This document shows, in pieces, positions 11,701 through 19,018 of a stretch of DNA of 64,000 bases (position 1 is the first letter of the stretch; each line of letters starts with the position of its first letter). The position numbers were made by a program, and so were the translations under genes. The notes under the pieces were generated by a model that saw nothing but the letters and a program-made list of their open reading frames with translations, made no database searches and was not told where the DNA came from. Source of the stretch: Pseudomonas pergaminensis (GTDB taxonomy: Bacteria; Pseudomonadota; Gammaproteobacteria; Pseudomonadales; Pseudomonadaceae). The stretch covers positions 124,001-188,000 of the forward strand of contig NZ_CP078013.2 of NCBI RefSeq assembly GCF_024112395.2, written 5' to 3'.

Positions 11701-12132
11701 GTCAAGCGCGTCCAAACCCTGCTCGGGCCATTCATTGGCGACCGCTTTGACGGAGAAATATCCGGGGTCGCGTGAAAAACCACTGACGTGCAGCGCAACC
11801 CATTCCATCATCGTTTGGGTCACTTGCTGGCGCAGGCGCTGGCCGTTTCCACTGGGCTCCGTTGCGACTTCAAGGACAGCCGCTAGTCGCCCCTCGGGCC
11901 CATAGGCGCGCAGTTGCAGTGCGGGTAACCCGCAGTCGGTCACTGGGCCAACCCCCAGGCGCAGGCCCAGCACTGAGGTTTGGTGTGCCGGGTTCGGCAA
12001 CGACTGGCTGCCGTCATCGATCCACAGGTCCGAGCCGGCATCACTCAAGACATACCCATACTGCTCCAGCTCCCGCCTGATAGCCGCCAAGGCACTGCTG
12101 GTGCCGGAAAATCCGATGGTCAGGCGCCTCAT
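8755..12132 (-). CDS. pvfC: Single-module NRPS with terminal reductase (A-T-R), PvfC/MgoA-type
   Basis: Non-ribosomal peptide synthetase-like enzyme of 1125 residues. After about 150 N-terminal residues of unassigned fold come an adenylation domain (A3 LYTSGTTGHPKG, A5 NLYGPTEAT, A7 YRSGDLARW, A8 DDQVKIRGFRVGP, A10 NGKID), a thiolation domain with phosphopantetheine Ser697 in GGHS, and an NAD(P)H thioester reductase (GANSFVG nucleotide loop, Y931/K935 as the YxxxK pair). No condensation domain is present, so it should activate one amino acid and release it reductively. Reading by eye against the PheA template gives specificity positions D-S-I-S-L-G-L-V-M, a hydrophobic pocket compatible with valine or leucine (low certainty). 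It overlaps the upstream gene by 4 bases. Gene order matches pvf (P. entomophila), mgo (P. syringae) and ham (Burkholderia) clusters. Confidence 0.9.
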   Translation of the reverse strand: MRRLTIGFSGTSSALAAIRRELEQYGYVLSDAGSDLWIDDGSQSLPNPAHQTSVLGLRLGVGPVTDCGLPALQLRAYGPEGRLAAVLEVATEPSGNGQRLRQQVTQTMMEWVALHVSGFSRDPGYFSVKAVANEWPEQGLDALDALAFVHRFNRTEDLAVMREAQVPVIERLQASLHQFADRRALNIDSSVVTYRELHVQALMIQQRLSPVLGVTQAPPVVGVCLEKSVALYASILAVMGCGAVYLPLAPDHPPQRHQALLENAGARVLLDAGQHPLRERFITLDVREVDPQDTDLLRPLMHAQPALDSPCMTLYTSGTTGHPKGVLLSQANLAHFAAWFRACMNLDEQSRILQFSPVSFDSSLIDIVPTLIAGAELIVPSAEQRHDPQQLLDLLQRQRVTHAFLPPSLLSILPPDQPLGLTHLLTGGDVCEPHVIDRLAAQCQFHNLYGPTEATVMITHRTFQPGDSNRNLGRPIANSWVLILDDDQQPVDEEVMGEVYIVGPGVSLGYVNDPPQATSAFVELAVPGGQPLRAYRSGDLARWTADGIMLGGRRDDQVKIRGFRVGPQEIEQCLRTSRLYRQVAVVIDPDRRIRGFVAQPEPGATLAALQQHARQWLPDYMRPGFWDELACMPCASNGKIDREALLAVPLQPNVQEEGGTAHTPLQVRLTRLWSELLTLPEGEVSIDESFFDLGGHSIVLSTLLLRVREQFGRSFALSHFIEVPTIGTLATLLENGERPDASCDAAARDAQRDWTFNTLPEDRAGDPHKVIVTGANSFVGVHIVEALLAAGATTVACLVRETPGQSAMARFTQALREYRLEHLDLSRVQVFAADISLPRLGLASDAYDAIAQDFGVLIHNAARVNHVMDYTSLARDNVAPLFECLCLCETHSKKVLNFISTLSASSAVDSQGYVLEAPAATTLPLYIKNGYNLSKWVAERQLGRAVERGAWVNIHRPGNISFNSHNGACQPQKNRLMLMLKGSLQLGLMPRLTLNFDLMPVDFLARFIAFHSSRFQADRHVFNLHNPEPLSWEDYLDAFNRAGHRFKRVSIAQWQQALRTVNQDNALFGVLGFYLDRLDEDIGDTSMIRHDNARQGIQQMGARYPEKDPALLSKGCNYLKTIGFL

Positions 12133-13076
12133 GCTACCCTCCCGGCCACGTGCAAGTAGTCGGTCAGCCCTTGGGCCACACCTGGTGTCTGCAGCAAGCC
12201 GCTGTGTTGCAGGAAGCCCAGGATATTGCCCATCAAAGGATGCTGGCGGGTGATGGGGAAGGCCAGCGCCGCGACTTCATCGCGTAAGGCGTTGCGCAGG
12301 GGGCTGCTGATATCGAGGTGGTCGATCAACTGAAGGTCGAAGTTCTTTTGCAGGTCGTTGGTCAGGTACCGGGCCAGGAAAATCGGTAGCACCTTGGCAA
12401 TGCTGTCGCGGTCGTCGGCGCTGGCAGCCTGCCAATACAGGCGTACCAAGCGCGTCCAGAATTGTGCGTGGCGGCCTTCATCGGCCAGGTGGTCGGCCAT
12501 CAAGCCACGGACGGAGGCTTTGACGCTGGCGTCCTTGGAGAACGCCGCCACATCGTGGGTCACGGTATTTTCGGCAATGGCCACGCCGATCAGCGCGACG
12601 GCATCGTGCAGGTGAGGGGGTACCTGCGCCTGTGCCGCCGGCAGCGCTCGGCTCAATTCGATTTCCTGGGGTAGCGCCAGGGGTTGTATCCCCGTCATGG
12701 CCACGGTTTGCTGGAGGAAATCCAGTGCCACCAACGCGTGGTAGTCCTCGTCCACAACGATGGTCATCGCATCAATACGACAGGCAAGCGGGAAGGGCAC
12801 CGAGAAGCGATTCTTGGCAATGCTGCGTGCCGTCTGGTCGACAATCTCGGTCTCGAATATCACCACGTCGTTGATGAATTTATAAAAGCTCTGTGCCAGG
12901 ACAAAATCGCGCCACTGCGGGCAGTGTTCGATAAAGGTTGCACAAAGCACCAGGGGCTGGCGAAACAACGGGTAGATCAGCTTGTCATCATCCTCCAGCA
13001 AACGGCGAGGACGTGTGCGGATGGTTGCGCGGCGCTCCCAGTCGTCGGCAATGGTTTTGTAATCGGCAGCGGTCAT
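12129..13076 (-). CDS. pvfB: Diiron N-oxygenase (AurF family), PvfB/MgoC-type
   Basis: Protein of 315 residues with the ferritin-like diiron pattern of AurF-type N-oxygenases: FETEIVD, DEDYHALVALDF, AENTVTHDV and DHLADEGRHAQFW supply the Glu/His ligands spread over the helical bundle. In the homologous clusters this enzyme oxidises nitrogen on the way to the N-N bond of the diazeniumdiolate. The ATG at 13076 is chosen: it overlaps the upstream stop by 4 bases (ATGA), while a longer in-frame start would add 64 arginine-rich, low-complexity residues that look like out-of-frame translation of the upstream gene. Its own end overlaps the NRPS start by 4 bases, so three genes are translationally coupled. 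Confidence 0.9.
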   Translation of the reverse strand: MTAADYKTIADDWERRATIRTRPRRLLEDDDKLIYPLFRQPLVLCATFIEHCPQWRDFVLAQSFYKFINDVVIFETEIVDQTARSIAKNRFSVPFPLACRIDAMTIVVDEDYHALVALDFLQQTVAMTGIQPLALPQEIELSRALPAAQAQVPPHLHDAVALIGVAIAENTVTHDVAAFSKDASVKASVRGLMADHLADEGRHAQFWTRLVRLYWQAASADDRDSIAKVLPIFLARYLTNDLQKNFDLQLIDHLDISSPLRNALRDEVAALAFPITRQHPLMGNILGFLQHSGLLQTPGVAQGLTDYLHVAGRVA

Positions 13077-13831
13077 GGCTTCATCTCGTGCAGCGAAGCC
13101 CGAACCACATCCCAGAGCGCGATGCGGCTCTGGACGGCAGCCACGGCGGCAGCGTTGGCCTGTTGCGGGTAGGCCGGGTCTGCGCTGCAGAGGCGCAGAA
13201 GCAACTGCTCTGCTGCCGGCCCATGGTCCTGGGCGTCCAATTCGATGTGGCGCTTGAGGTAGGCGCACAGGGTAGGCGTCTGACGGTGGTTGAGCGCCTC
13301 GGATTGCAGGATGCGCTCGAACATCGGTGGGATGACGTGCTCACGGCCGTGCAGGAATGTGGCGGCCACACAATGGGCAGGGGCATTTAGCGCAAGGTGT
13401 AAGGTGTCGCTGACAAAGCGGGCCACACCGGGAAGAATCTCGACTTCATGCAAGGCGGCAGTTGCTTCGAGGCCCTGGCGTTGCAGCGCAATGAAGTGAT
13501 TGATAGCGGTAGTGCTGGCGCCTACTTCCGCCATGGCCTCCAGGTAAAGTTCGAAGTGGCTGCAATAGCCTTGCGCAGGATGTTCGTCAGATTCCTCTCC
13601 CAGCACAATCTCGTTGATCAGGCGTGCAGCCCATGGGTCGACAGGTGGCAACCAGGGTAGACGCGTGCAGGTCAGCTCCTGTTGCAGACGTTTGGCGAGG
13701 GTCATGAAATCCCAGACAGCGAATACATGGCTTTCCATAAAAAGTTGCAACTTTCGCAGAGAAGTTATTTCTGTAAATAACGAATGGCTGCATAACTGCA
13801 GTTTTATTGTTTCAAGTAACGGTTGATGCAT
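13073..13831 (-). CDS. pvfA: DUF3050 haem-oxygenase-like diiron protein, PvfA/MgoB-type
   Basis: Protein of 252 residues and first gene of the signal operon. Its histidine/glutamate-rich helices (MESHVFAVWDFM near residue 32, HFELYLEAM, HGREHVIPPMF, HIELDAQDHGP) match DUF3050 proteins of the haem-oxygenase-like diiron oxidase superfamily. With the AurF-type partner this gives two predicted non-haem metal oxygenases in one operon. In mgo/pvf systems this position is annotated as haem oxygenase-like. The start is the ATG at 13831; the ribosome-binding site is weak. A 338-base AT-rich leader separates it from the GntR gene behind it. Confidence 0.86.
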   Translation of the reverse strand: MHQPLLETIKLQLCSHSLFTEITSLRKLQLFMESHVFAVWDFMTLAKRLQQELTCTRLPWLPPVDPWAARLINEIVLGEESDEHPAQGYCSHFELYLEAMAEVGASTTAINHFIALQRQGLEATAALHEVEILPGVARFVSDTLHLALNAPAHCVAATFLHGREHVIPPMFERILQSEALNHRQTPTLCAYLKRHIELDAQDHGPAAEQLLLRLCSADPAYPQQANAAAVAAVQSRIALWDVVRASLHEMKP

Positions 13832-14169
13832 GGTTGATGCCTATAAGTTGTTGCGTCTGCTGTGTGGGAACAGCGATGAGTTTTTGTAATCGGCAAGGAT
13901 TGAGCAGGTATAAACCAGGCGCTGGCGTGCGAGCCGCTCAATATGGGGGCGTCGCGACGTCGGAATGAACTATCTGGTTTAGTAAGGAAAGATAATAAGC
14001 GGGTTAAACAATTTGGCGAGCATACAAATGTGTTAGAAGTTTTTCTAAATAATATGTGCTGTAAGTTTGCTTCTTTACGGCAGGTGGGAAACTTCTTCTG
14101 TGCGGGGCGCTAATCGTGAGTTAGTGAGCCCCGGGGTAAGGAAGATTCGCGACAGGAGGGCCGCGCGCC
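13832..14169. promoter_or_regulatory. AT-rich leader upstream of the pvf-like operon
   Basis: No gene is seen. The stretch 13960-14080 is clearly more AT-rich than its surroundings and should hold the promoter of the leftward operon. An imperfect inverted repeat, TGTAAG (14060-14065) with CTTTAC (14073-14078), roughly resembles the GacA upstream element (TGTAAG-N6-CTTACA) but has altered spacing and sequence. Near 14104-14132 a GGGGC...CTAA/TTAG...GCCCC hairpin lies behind the GntR gene and may end its transcript. Confidence 0.4.
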
Positions 14170-14883
14170 TTAGTACTTACCTTTCTTGGCGTCGTCGGCC
14201 TCCAGGCCGTTGAGGTAGGCGCTGATCACTTCCATGCCTCGCATCAAGTGATTGCGCAGCGTCAGGATGCTTTCCTGGGTTTTCTTCTGGGCGACCAGGT
14301 TCAGCAATTCGCGGTGATCTTCCTGGGACGTCTCTCCCAACCCCATGGCCTCCAGGTTATAACGCAGGAAACGCTCCTCTTCGTTCAACCCGTGCTCCAC
14401 CAGATTGAGCAGCCGCTGGTTCGGGGCCTTGCCATACAGGGCCATGTGGAACAGCCGATTGAGGCGGCCAATCTCGCTGTAGTCTTTTTCCTGCTCCAGG
14501 GCGACGATGATCGCATCCGCCTCGGCGATATCGGCCTCGGTGAGCAACGGAATCGACAAGCGCAATGCTTCAGACTCCAGCAACATCCGCAGTTCATAGG
14601 TTTCCGCCGAGTTATCCTCGATCAGCGGTGCAACCACGGCACCCTTGTGCGTCACCACATGCAACAGCGACTGGGCTTCCAACTGGCGCAGGGCTTCCCG
14701 CACGGGCATGCGGCTGACCCCGAACAGGCTGGCCAATTCCTGTTGGCGCATGGCGGTACCGCACGGCAAGCGTCCATCGAGGATGGCGTTGCGCAAGGTT
14801 TCTTCAATCACGGAACGAGCGAGATGGGCAGGAATAGGCCCGCTGATCTTGATGCTGTTCAAAGGGTTCGGCTTCTGCGTCAC
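14170..14883 (-). CDS. GntR-family (FCD/FadR-subfamily) transcriptional regulator
   Basis: Regulator of 237 residues. The N-terminal winged helix (about residues 20-85) shows EETLRNAILDGRLPCGTAM and LASLFGVSRMPVREALRQL, the signature of GntR proteins. The remaining all-helical FCD domain (about 95-220) has metal-ligand-type residues (ELRMLLE, FHMALY, EDHRELL, LRNHL). Translation starts with GTG at 14883, preceded at the right distance by a perfect AAGGAGGA. It is divergent from the dioxygenase/ABC genes, with a perfect 12-bp palindrome in between, so it probably represses that operon and itself until an organic-acid-like ligand binds. Confidence 0.92.
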   Translation of the reverse strand: MTQKPNPLNSIKISGPIPAHLARSVIEETLRNAILDGRLPCGTAMRQQELASLFGVSRMPVREALRQLEAQSLLHVVTHKGAVVAPLIEDNSAETYELRMLLESEALRLSIPLLTEADIAEADAIIVALEQEKDYSEIGRLNRLFHMALYGKAPNQRLLNLVEHGLNEEERFLRYNLEAMGLGETSQEDHRELLNLVAQKKTQESILTLRNHLMRGMEVISAYLNGLEADDAKKGKY

Positions 14884-14919
14884 GGTTACGCTATCCTCCT
14901 TATTCTGATAGGGTGGCTA

Positions 14920-14931
14920 ATTGGATCCAAT
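14920..14931. promoter_or_regulatory. Palindromic operator candidate for the GntR regulator
   Basis: ATTGGATCCAAT is a perfect 12-bp palindrome placed 36 bases upstream of the gntR start codon, in the divergent gap before the dioxygenase gene. FCD-type GntR regulators commonly bind short palindromes of the TTGGnnCCAA kind. No second copy is seen in the gap. Confidence 0.6.
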
Positions 14932-15249
14932 GCACACTAGAGACTGCCCATAAGCTTGTCAAACGGGTACGGTTTCGGCTTGTAAGCGCTTCAACATCAC
15001 GCTCCCACCCCCCACAACCGACATTTACGGCGTCTTACACGGCCGGGTTCATCGGCCGGCTTCCTGCGCCGATTGCTGCATTATCGGCGGTTACGGAATG
15101 AACACTTTGCTGTTGCAGTTTATTCCCCATGCGTTAGGAAGTATGGGGTTCGGTCGATACATTCCTGTCTATCGATATTCACTAACGGTATTTAAATAGC
15201 CGTTCTTATATCTATAAAGTCACACTCCTGTCTGACCGGGAGTGACCTC
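14932..15249 (+). promoter_or_regulatory. Leader of the dioxygenase-ABC operon with SD-masking hairpin
   Basis: No gene is seen in this 318-base gap. Near the end, AT-rich sequence (15175-15218) could hold the promoter. At 15219-15246, GTCAC...TCC can pair with GGA...GTGAC, and the 3' arm contains GGGAG, the likely ribosome-binding site of the gene starting at 15250. If formed in the mRNA, the hairpin would hide the site. Confidence 0.45.
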
Positions 15250-16143
15250 ATGTCCGCCACCTCTACTGTTCCAACAGCGACCGCTACCGCCCAAACCTTC
15301 GAGATTCGTCCATTTCCCGGCAGTGTAGGCGCCGAGGTCATTGGCCTGGATTTGTCACGCCCAGTCAACGAGCAGGATTTCGCGCGCATTCACCGTGCGC
15401 ACCTGGACCATCACGTCGTGGTCTTTCGTGATCAACGCATCACGCCCGAACAACAGATTGCCTTCAGCCGCCGCTTCGGCGTGCTGCAGATCCACGTACT
15501 CAAGCAGTTCCTGCTGGCCAACCATCCGGAAATCCTGATCGTCTCCAACATTATCGAAAACGGCCAATCCATCGGCCTGGGTGACGCCGGCAAATTCTGG
15601 CATTCGGACCTGTCCTATAAAGAACTGCCGAGCCTGGGCTCGATGCTGCACGCCCAGGAGCTGCCCTCCGAAGGTGGCGACACCTTGTTTGCCGATATGC
15701 ACAAAGCCTGGGACCAATTGCCCGAGCATCTGCGCAAAGCCGTCGAAGGTCGCAGCGCCGCTCACTCTTATACCGCGCGCTACAGCGAAACCAAATTCGA
15801 AGGCAACTGGCGCCCCACGTTGACCCCCGAGCAGCTCGCCCAGGTGGCGGAAGTCGTGCACCCCATCGTGCGCACCCACCCGGAAAACGGCCGCAAGGCG
15901 CTATTTGTCAGTGAAGGCTTCACCACCCGCATCGTCGGCCTGCCGGAGGATGAGAGCCGCGACGTGCTGGCCCAACTCTACGCCCACAGCGTGTTACCAG
16001 AAAACATCTACCGCCACCAATGGCAGCCCCACGATCTGGTGTTCTGGGACAACCGCTCGCTGATCCACCTGGCCGCCGGTTGCCCGAGCCATCTGCGCCG
16101 CAAGCTGTTTCGTACCACCATCCAGGGCGACGCGCCTTTCTGA
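15250..16143 (+). CDS. TauD/TfdA-family 2-oxoglutarate-dependent dioxygenase
   Basis: Fe(II)/2-oxoglutarate oxygenase of 297 residues. The iron-binding triad is visible as H118-x-D120 (KFWHSDLSY) and a distal His near residue 273 (RSLIHLAAG), with the 2-oxoglutarate-binding arginine in the following LRRKLFRTTI. The first 50 residues form the usual N-terminal strand-rich cap (GAEVIGLDLS). It starts an operon with an ABC importer of the nitrate/sulfonate/taurine type, which suggests that the imported compound is oxidised in the cytoplasm, as TauD does with taurine. The true substrate cannot be read from the sequence; some relatives act on sulfate esters, sulfonates or aryloxy acids. Confidence 0.92.
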   Translation: MSATSTVPTATATAQTFEIRPFPGSVGAEVIGLDLSRPVNEQDFARIHRAHLDHHVVVFRDQRITPEQQIAFSRRFGVLQIHVLKQFLLANHPEILIVSNIIENGQSIGLGDAGKFWHSDLSYKELPSLGSMLHAQELPSEGGDTLFADMHKAWDQLPEHLRKAVEGRSAAHSYTARYSETKFEGNWRPTLTPEQLAQVAEVVHPIVRTHPENGRKALFVSEGFTTRIVGLPEDESRDVLAQLYAHSVLPENIYRHQWQPHDLVFWDNRSLIHLAAGCPSHLRRKLFRTTIQGDAPF

Positions 16144-16156
16144 TCGGAGCATGACC

Positions 16157-17182
16157 ATGTCCAGGAAAATTCCATTCGCACGGCTGGCGGCGACCGTCGG
16201 CCTGGGTGTCAGCCTCTTGGCCGGCAGCCTGATTGCACCGGCGTCCGCGCAGGCCGAAGGCGAGATCCGCATCGCCGAACAATTCGGCATCGTTTATCTG
16301 TTGCTGAACGTGGTACGCGACCAGAACCTGATCGAAAAATACGGTAAACAGGAAGGCATCGACATCAAGGTCGACTGGACACAGTTGTCTGGCGGCGCGG
16401 CAGTCAATGACGCACTGCTCTCCGGTTCCATCGACATTGCCGGAGCCGGTGTCGGCCCGCTGCTGACCATCTGGGATCGCACCCACGGCAAGCAGAACGT
16501 CAAGGCCGTGGCTTCCCTGGGTAACTTCCCGTACTACCTCGTCAGCAACAATCCCAAGGTCAAGACCATCGCCGATTTCACCGAGAAGGACCGCATTGCC
16601 GTGCCCGCGGTGGGCGTGTCGGTGCAGTCACGCTTCCTGCAATACGCGGCGGCCAAGCAGTGGGGCGACAAGGAATTCAATCGCCTCGATAAGTACACCG
16701 TCGCCGTCCCTCACCCGGATGCGACCGCAGCGCTGATCGCTGGCGGCACCGAGCTGACCGGGCATTTTTCCAACCCGCCGTTTCAGGACCAGGCCCTGGC
16801 CAACCCGAACGTGCACGTGGTGCTGAACACCTACGACCTGCTCGGCCCGAACTCGCCGACGGTATTGTTCGCCACCGAGAAATTCCGCAACGACAACCCA
16901 AAAACCTACAAGGCGTTCGTCGAGGCATTGACCGAAGCCGCGCAGTTCGCCCAGAACGACAAAGGCGCTGCAGCCGACACTTACCTGCGCGTGACCAAGG
17001 CCAAGATCGACCGCGCCGAGTTGTTGAAAATCATCGACAACCCGCAGTTCGAATTCAGCGTTACGCCGAAAAACACCTACCCGCTGGCGGAATTCCTCTA
17101 CCGCGTCGGTGCCATCAAGAACAAGCCTGAATCGTGGAAGGACTACTTCTTCCAGGACGCCAAGCCCCTGCAAGGAAGTTGA
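16157..17182 (+). CDS. ABC transporter periplasmic substrate-binding protein (NMT1/TauA type)
   Basis: Exported binding protein of 341 residues. A signal peptide (LGVSLLAGSLIAPASAQA) is followed by the two-lobe NMT1/SsuA-like fold (IRIAEQFGIVYLLLNVV, WTQLSGGAAVNDALLSGSIDIAGAGVG). The ATG at 16157 is preferred to the one at 16151 because GGAG lies 7 bases before it but only 1 base before the other. It is 13 bases behind the dioxygenase gene and 1 base before the ATPase gene, so all four genes form one unit. Confidence 0.92.
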   Translation: MSRKIPFARLAATVGLGVSLLAGSLIAPASAQAEGEIRIAEQFGIVYLLLNVVRDQNLIEKYGKQEGIDIKVDWTQLSGGAAVNDALLSGSIDIAGAGVGPLLTIWDRTHGKQNVKAVASLGNFPYYLVSNNPKVKTIADFTEKDRIAVPAVGVSVQSRFLQYAAAKQWGDKEFNRLDKYTVAVPHPDATAALIAGGTELTGHFSNPPFQDQALANPNVHVVLNTYDLLGPNSPTVLFATEKFRNDNPKTYKAFVEALTEAAQFAQNDKGAAADTYLRVTKAKIDRAELLKIIDNPQFEFSVTPKNTYPLAEFLYRVGAIKNKPESWKDYFFQDAKPLQGS

Positions 17183-17183
17183 G

Positions 17184-18035
17184 ATGAACGCGCCCTTGCA
17201 AGGCCACACGGCCAGCAACCTGCACACCACCGGCCCCTTACTCGCGGTGGATAACGTCAGCCTGGAATACCGCACCCCCGAGCGCGTGGTGCGGGCCACC
17301 CACCAGGTGAGTTTCGAGATCGACCCGGCCGACCGCTACGTGCTGCTCGGCCCCTCGGGTTGCGGTAAGTCCACCTTGCTCAAATCCATCGCCGGGTTTA
17401 TCAAACCCTGCGAAGGCGAGATCCGCCTGTTGGGGCAAAAGGTCGAGCAACCGGGCCCGGACCGTATCGTGGTGTTCCAGGAATTCGACCAACTGCCGCC
17501 GTGGAAAACCGTCAAACAGAACGTGATGTTTCCACTGTTGGCCTCCAAAACCCTGAAGCGCGCCGACGCCGAAGAACGTGCACTGCACTACCTCGACAAA
17601 GTCGGCCTCACCGCCTTTGCCGACGCCTACCCACACACCCTGTCCGGCGGTATGAAAGCCCGTGTCGCCATCGCCCGTGCCCTGGCCATGCAGCCCAAGA
17701 TCCTGCTGATGGACGAACCCTTCGCCGCCCTCGATGCGCTGACCCGGCGCAAGATGCAGGAAGAGTTGCTGCTGCTCTGGGAAGAGGTGCGCTTTACCCT
17801 GTTGTTCGTCACCCACTCCATCGAAGAAGCGTTGGTGGTGGGCAATCGCATTCTGTTGCTGTCGCCCCACCCTGGGCGGGTACGCGCGGAAATCCACAGC
17901 CATCAATACGACCTGCACAGCCTCGGTGGCGTGGAGTTCCAGGCGTCGGCACGGCGCATTCATCGCCTGCTGTTCGATGAAGCGCCCGAGGCCGAACGTG
18001 AGTTGGGCTTCGCTGATATCCGCATCGCGTATTAA
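17184..18035 (+). CDS. ABC transporter ATP-binding protein (nitrate/sulfonate type)
   Basis: ATPase subunit of 283 residues. Walker A (GPSGCGKSTLL), Q-loop region (VFQEFDQLPPW), ABC signature (LSGGMKARVAIARAL), Walker B (ILLMDEPFAALD) and the switch histidine (LFVTHSIEEAL) are all intact. The ATG at 17184 has AAGGAAG in front of it. A longer in-frame start at 17109 would lie inside the preceding gene and is rejected. It powers import of the ligand bound by the upstream periplasmic protein through the downstream permease. Confidence 0.94.
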   Translation: MNAPLQGHTASNLHTTGPLLAVDNVSLEYRTPERVVRATHQVSFEIDPADRYVLLGPSGCGKSTLLKSIAGFIKPCEGEIRLLGQKVEQPGPDRIVVFQEFDQLPPWKTVKQNVMFPLLASKTLKRADAEERALHYLDKVGLTAFADAYPHTLSGGMKARVAIARALAMQPKILLMDEPFAALDALTRRKMQEELLLLWEEVRFTLLFVTHSIEEALVVGNRILLLSPHPGRVRAEIHSHQYDLHSLGGVEFQASARRIHRLLFDEAPEAERELGFADIRIAY

Positions 18036-18046
18036 GGGGAACATCC

Positions 18047-18895
18047 ATGCGCCAGGAATATGAAATCACCCTCGAACCGCTGCTCAGCGTCCCCGTTGAA
18101 CGCGAACTGCCCCTGCGCCAGCGCCTGTGGCAACAAGGCTGGCTGCGCAAGGGCCTGATCCTGATCGTGCTCGCGATCCTCTGGGAAGCCGTTGCGCGTT
18201 ATCAGAATAATGACCTGCTGCTGCCGAGCTTCTTGCAGACCTTTCACGCGCTCTACGACGGCCTGCTCAGCGGCGAATTGCTCAGCAAGGTCAGCATCTC
18301 GCTGGTGGTGCTGATCAAGGGCTACCTGATCGGCATCGTACTGGCGTTCGCCCTGACCACATTGGCGGTATCGACCCAACTGGGCCGTGATTTGCTGAGC
18401 ACCCTGACCTCGATGTTCAACCCGCTACCGGCGATTGCCTTGTTGCCGCTGGCGCTGCTGTGGTTTGGCCTGGGCCAGAACAGCCTCATCTTCGTGTTGG
18501 TGCATTCGGTATTGTGGGCGCTGGCGCTCAACACCTACTCAGGTTTCCTTGGCGTGTCCGAAACCCTGCGCATGGCCGGGCGCAACTACGGCCTCAAGGG
18601 CATGCGGTTTGTGCTGTTCATCCTGATCCCGGCGGCGCTGCCGTCGATTCTTGCGGGCCTCAAGATCGGCTGGGCGTTTGCCTGGCGTACATTGATTGCC
18701 GCCGAACTGGTGTTCGGTGCAACCAGTGGCAAGGGTGGCCTGGGGTGGTACATCTTCCAGAACCGCAACGAGCTGTACACCGACAAGGTGTTTGCCGGGC
18801 TGGCGGTGGTGATCCTGATCGGGCTGCTTGTGGAAAACCTGGTGTTTGACACGTTCGAGCGTCTGACGGTGAAGCGCTGGGGCATGCAGCGCTGA
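18047..18895 (+). CDS. ABC transporter permease (nitrate/sulfonate type)
   Basis: Inner-membrane permease of 282 residues with about six hydrophobic helices of the BPD_transp_1 fold. The cytoplasmic coupling loop is visible as ETLRMAGRNYGLKGMRFVLFI, the EAA-like motif that docks on the ATPase. AAGGGGA precedes the ATG by a proper distance. It is the last gene of the operon; the next gene downstream is unrelated. Confidence 0.93.
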   Translation: MRQEYEITLEPLLSVPVERELPLRQRLWQQGWLRKGLILIVLAILWEAVARYQNNDLLLPSFLQTFHALYDGLLSGELLSKVSISLVVLIKGYLIGIVLAFALTTLAVSTQLGRDLLSTLTSMFNPLPAIALLPLALLWFGLGQNSLIFVLVHSVLWALALNTYSGFLGVSETLRMAGRNYGLKGMRFVLFILIPAALPSILAGLKIGWAFAWRTLIAAELVFGATSGKGGLGWYIFQNRNELYTDKVFAGLAVVILIGLLVENLVFDTFERLTVKRWGMQR

Positions 18896-19018
18896 TTTCA
18901 TGGGGCGTAAGAATCTTCGTTTTTAATAGGAATGGTTGCTCTTTGCCCAGGCTGGCTTCGATAATCCCGCCCGAATTCGGCGCTGCGATGGCGTCGATCG
19001 GTAAAGGGATTTACGACT

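Noticed and set aside
12129..13268. Longer form of the N-oxygenase starting at 13268
   Set aside because: The extra 64 residues are arginine/proline-rich out-of-frame translation of the upstream gene; the ATG at 13076 overlaps the upstream stop as expected in a coupled operon.
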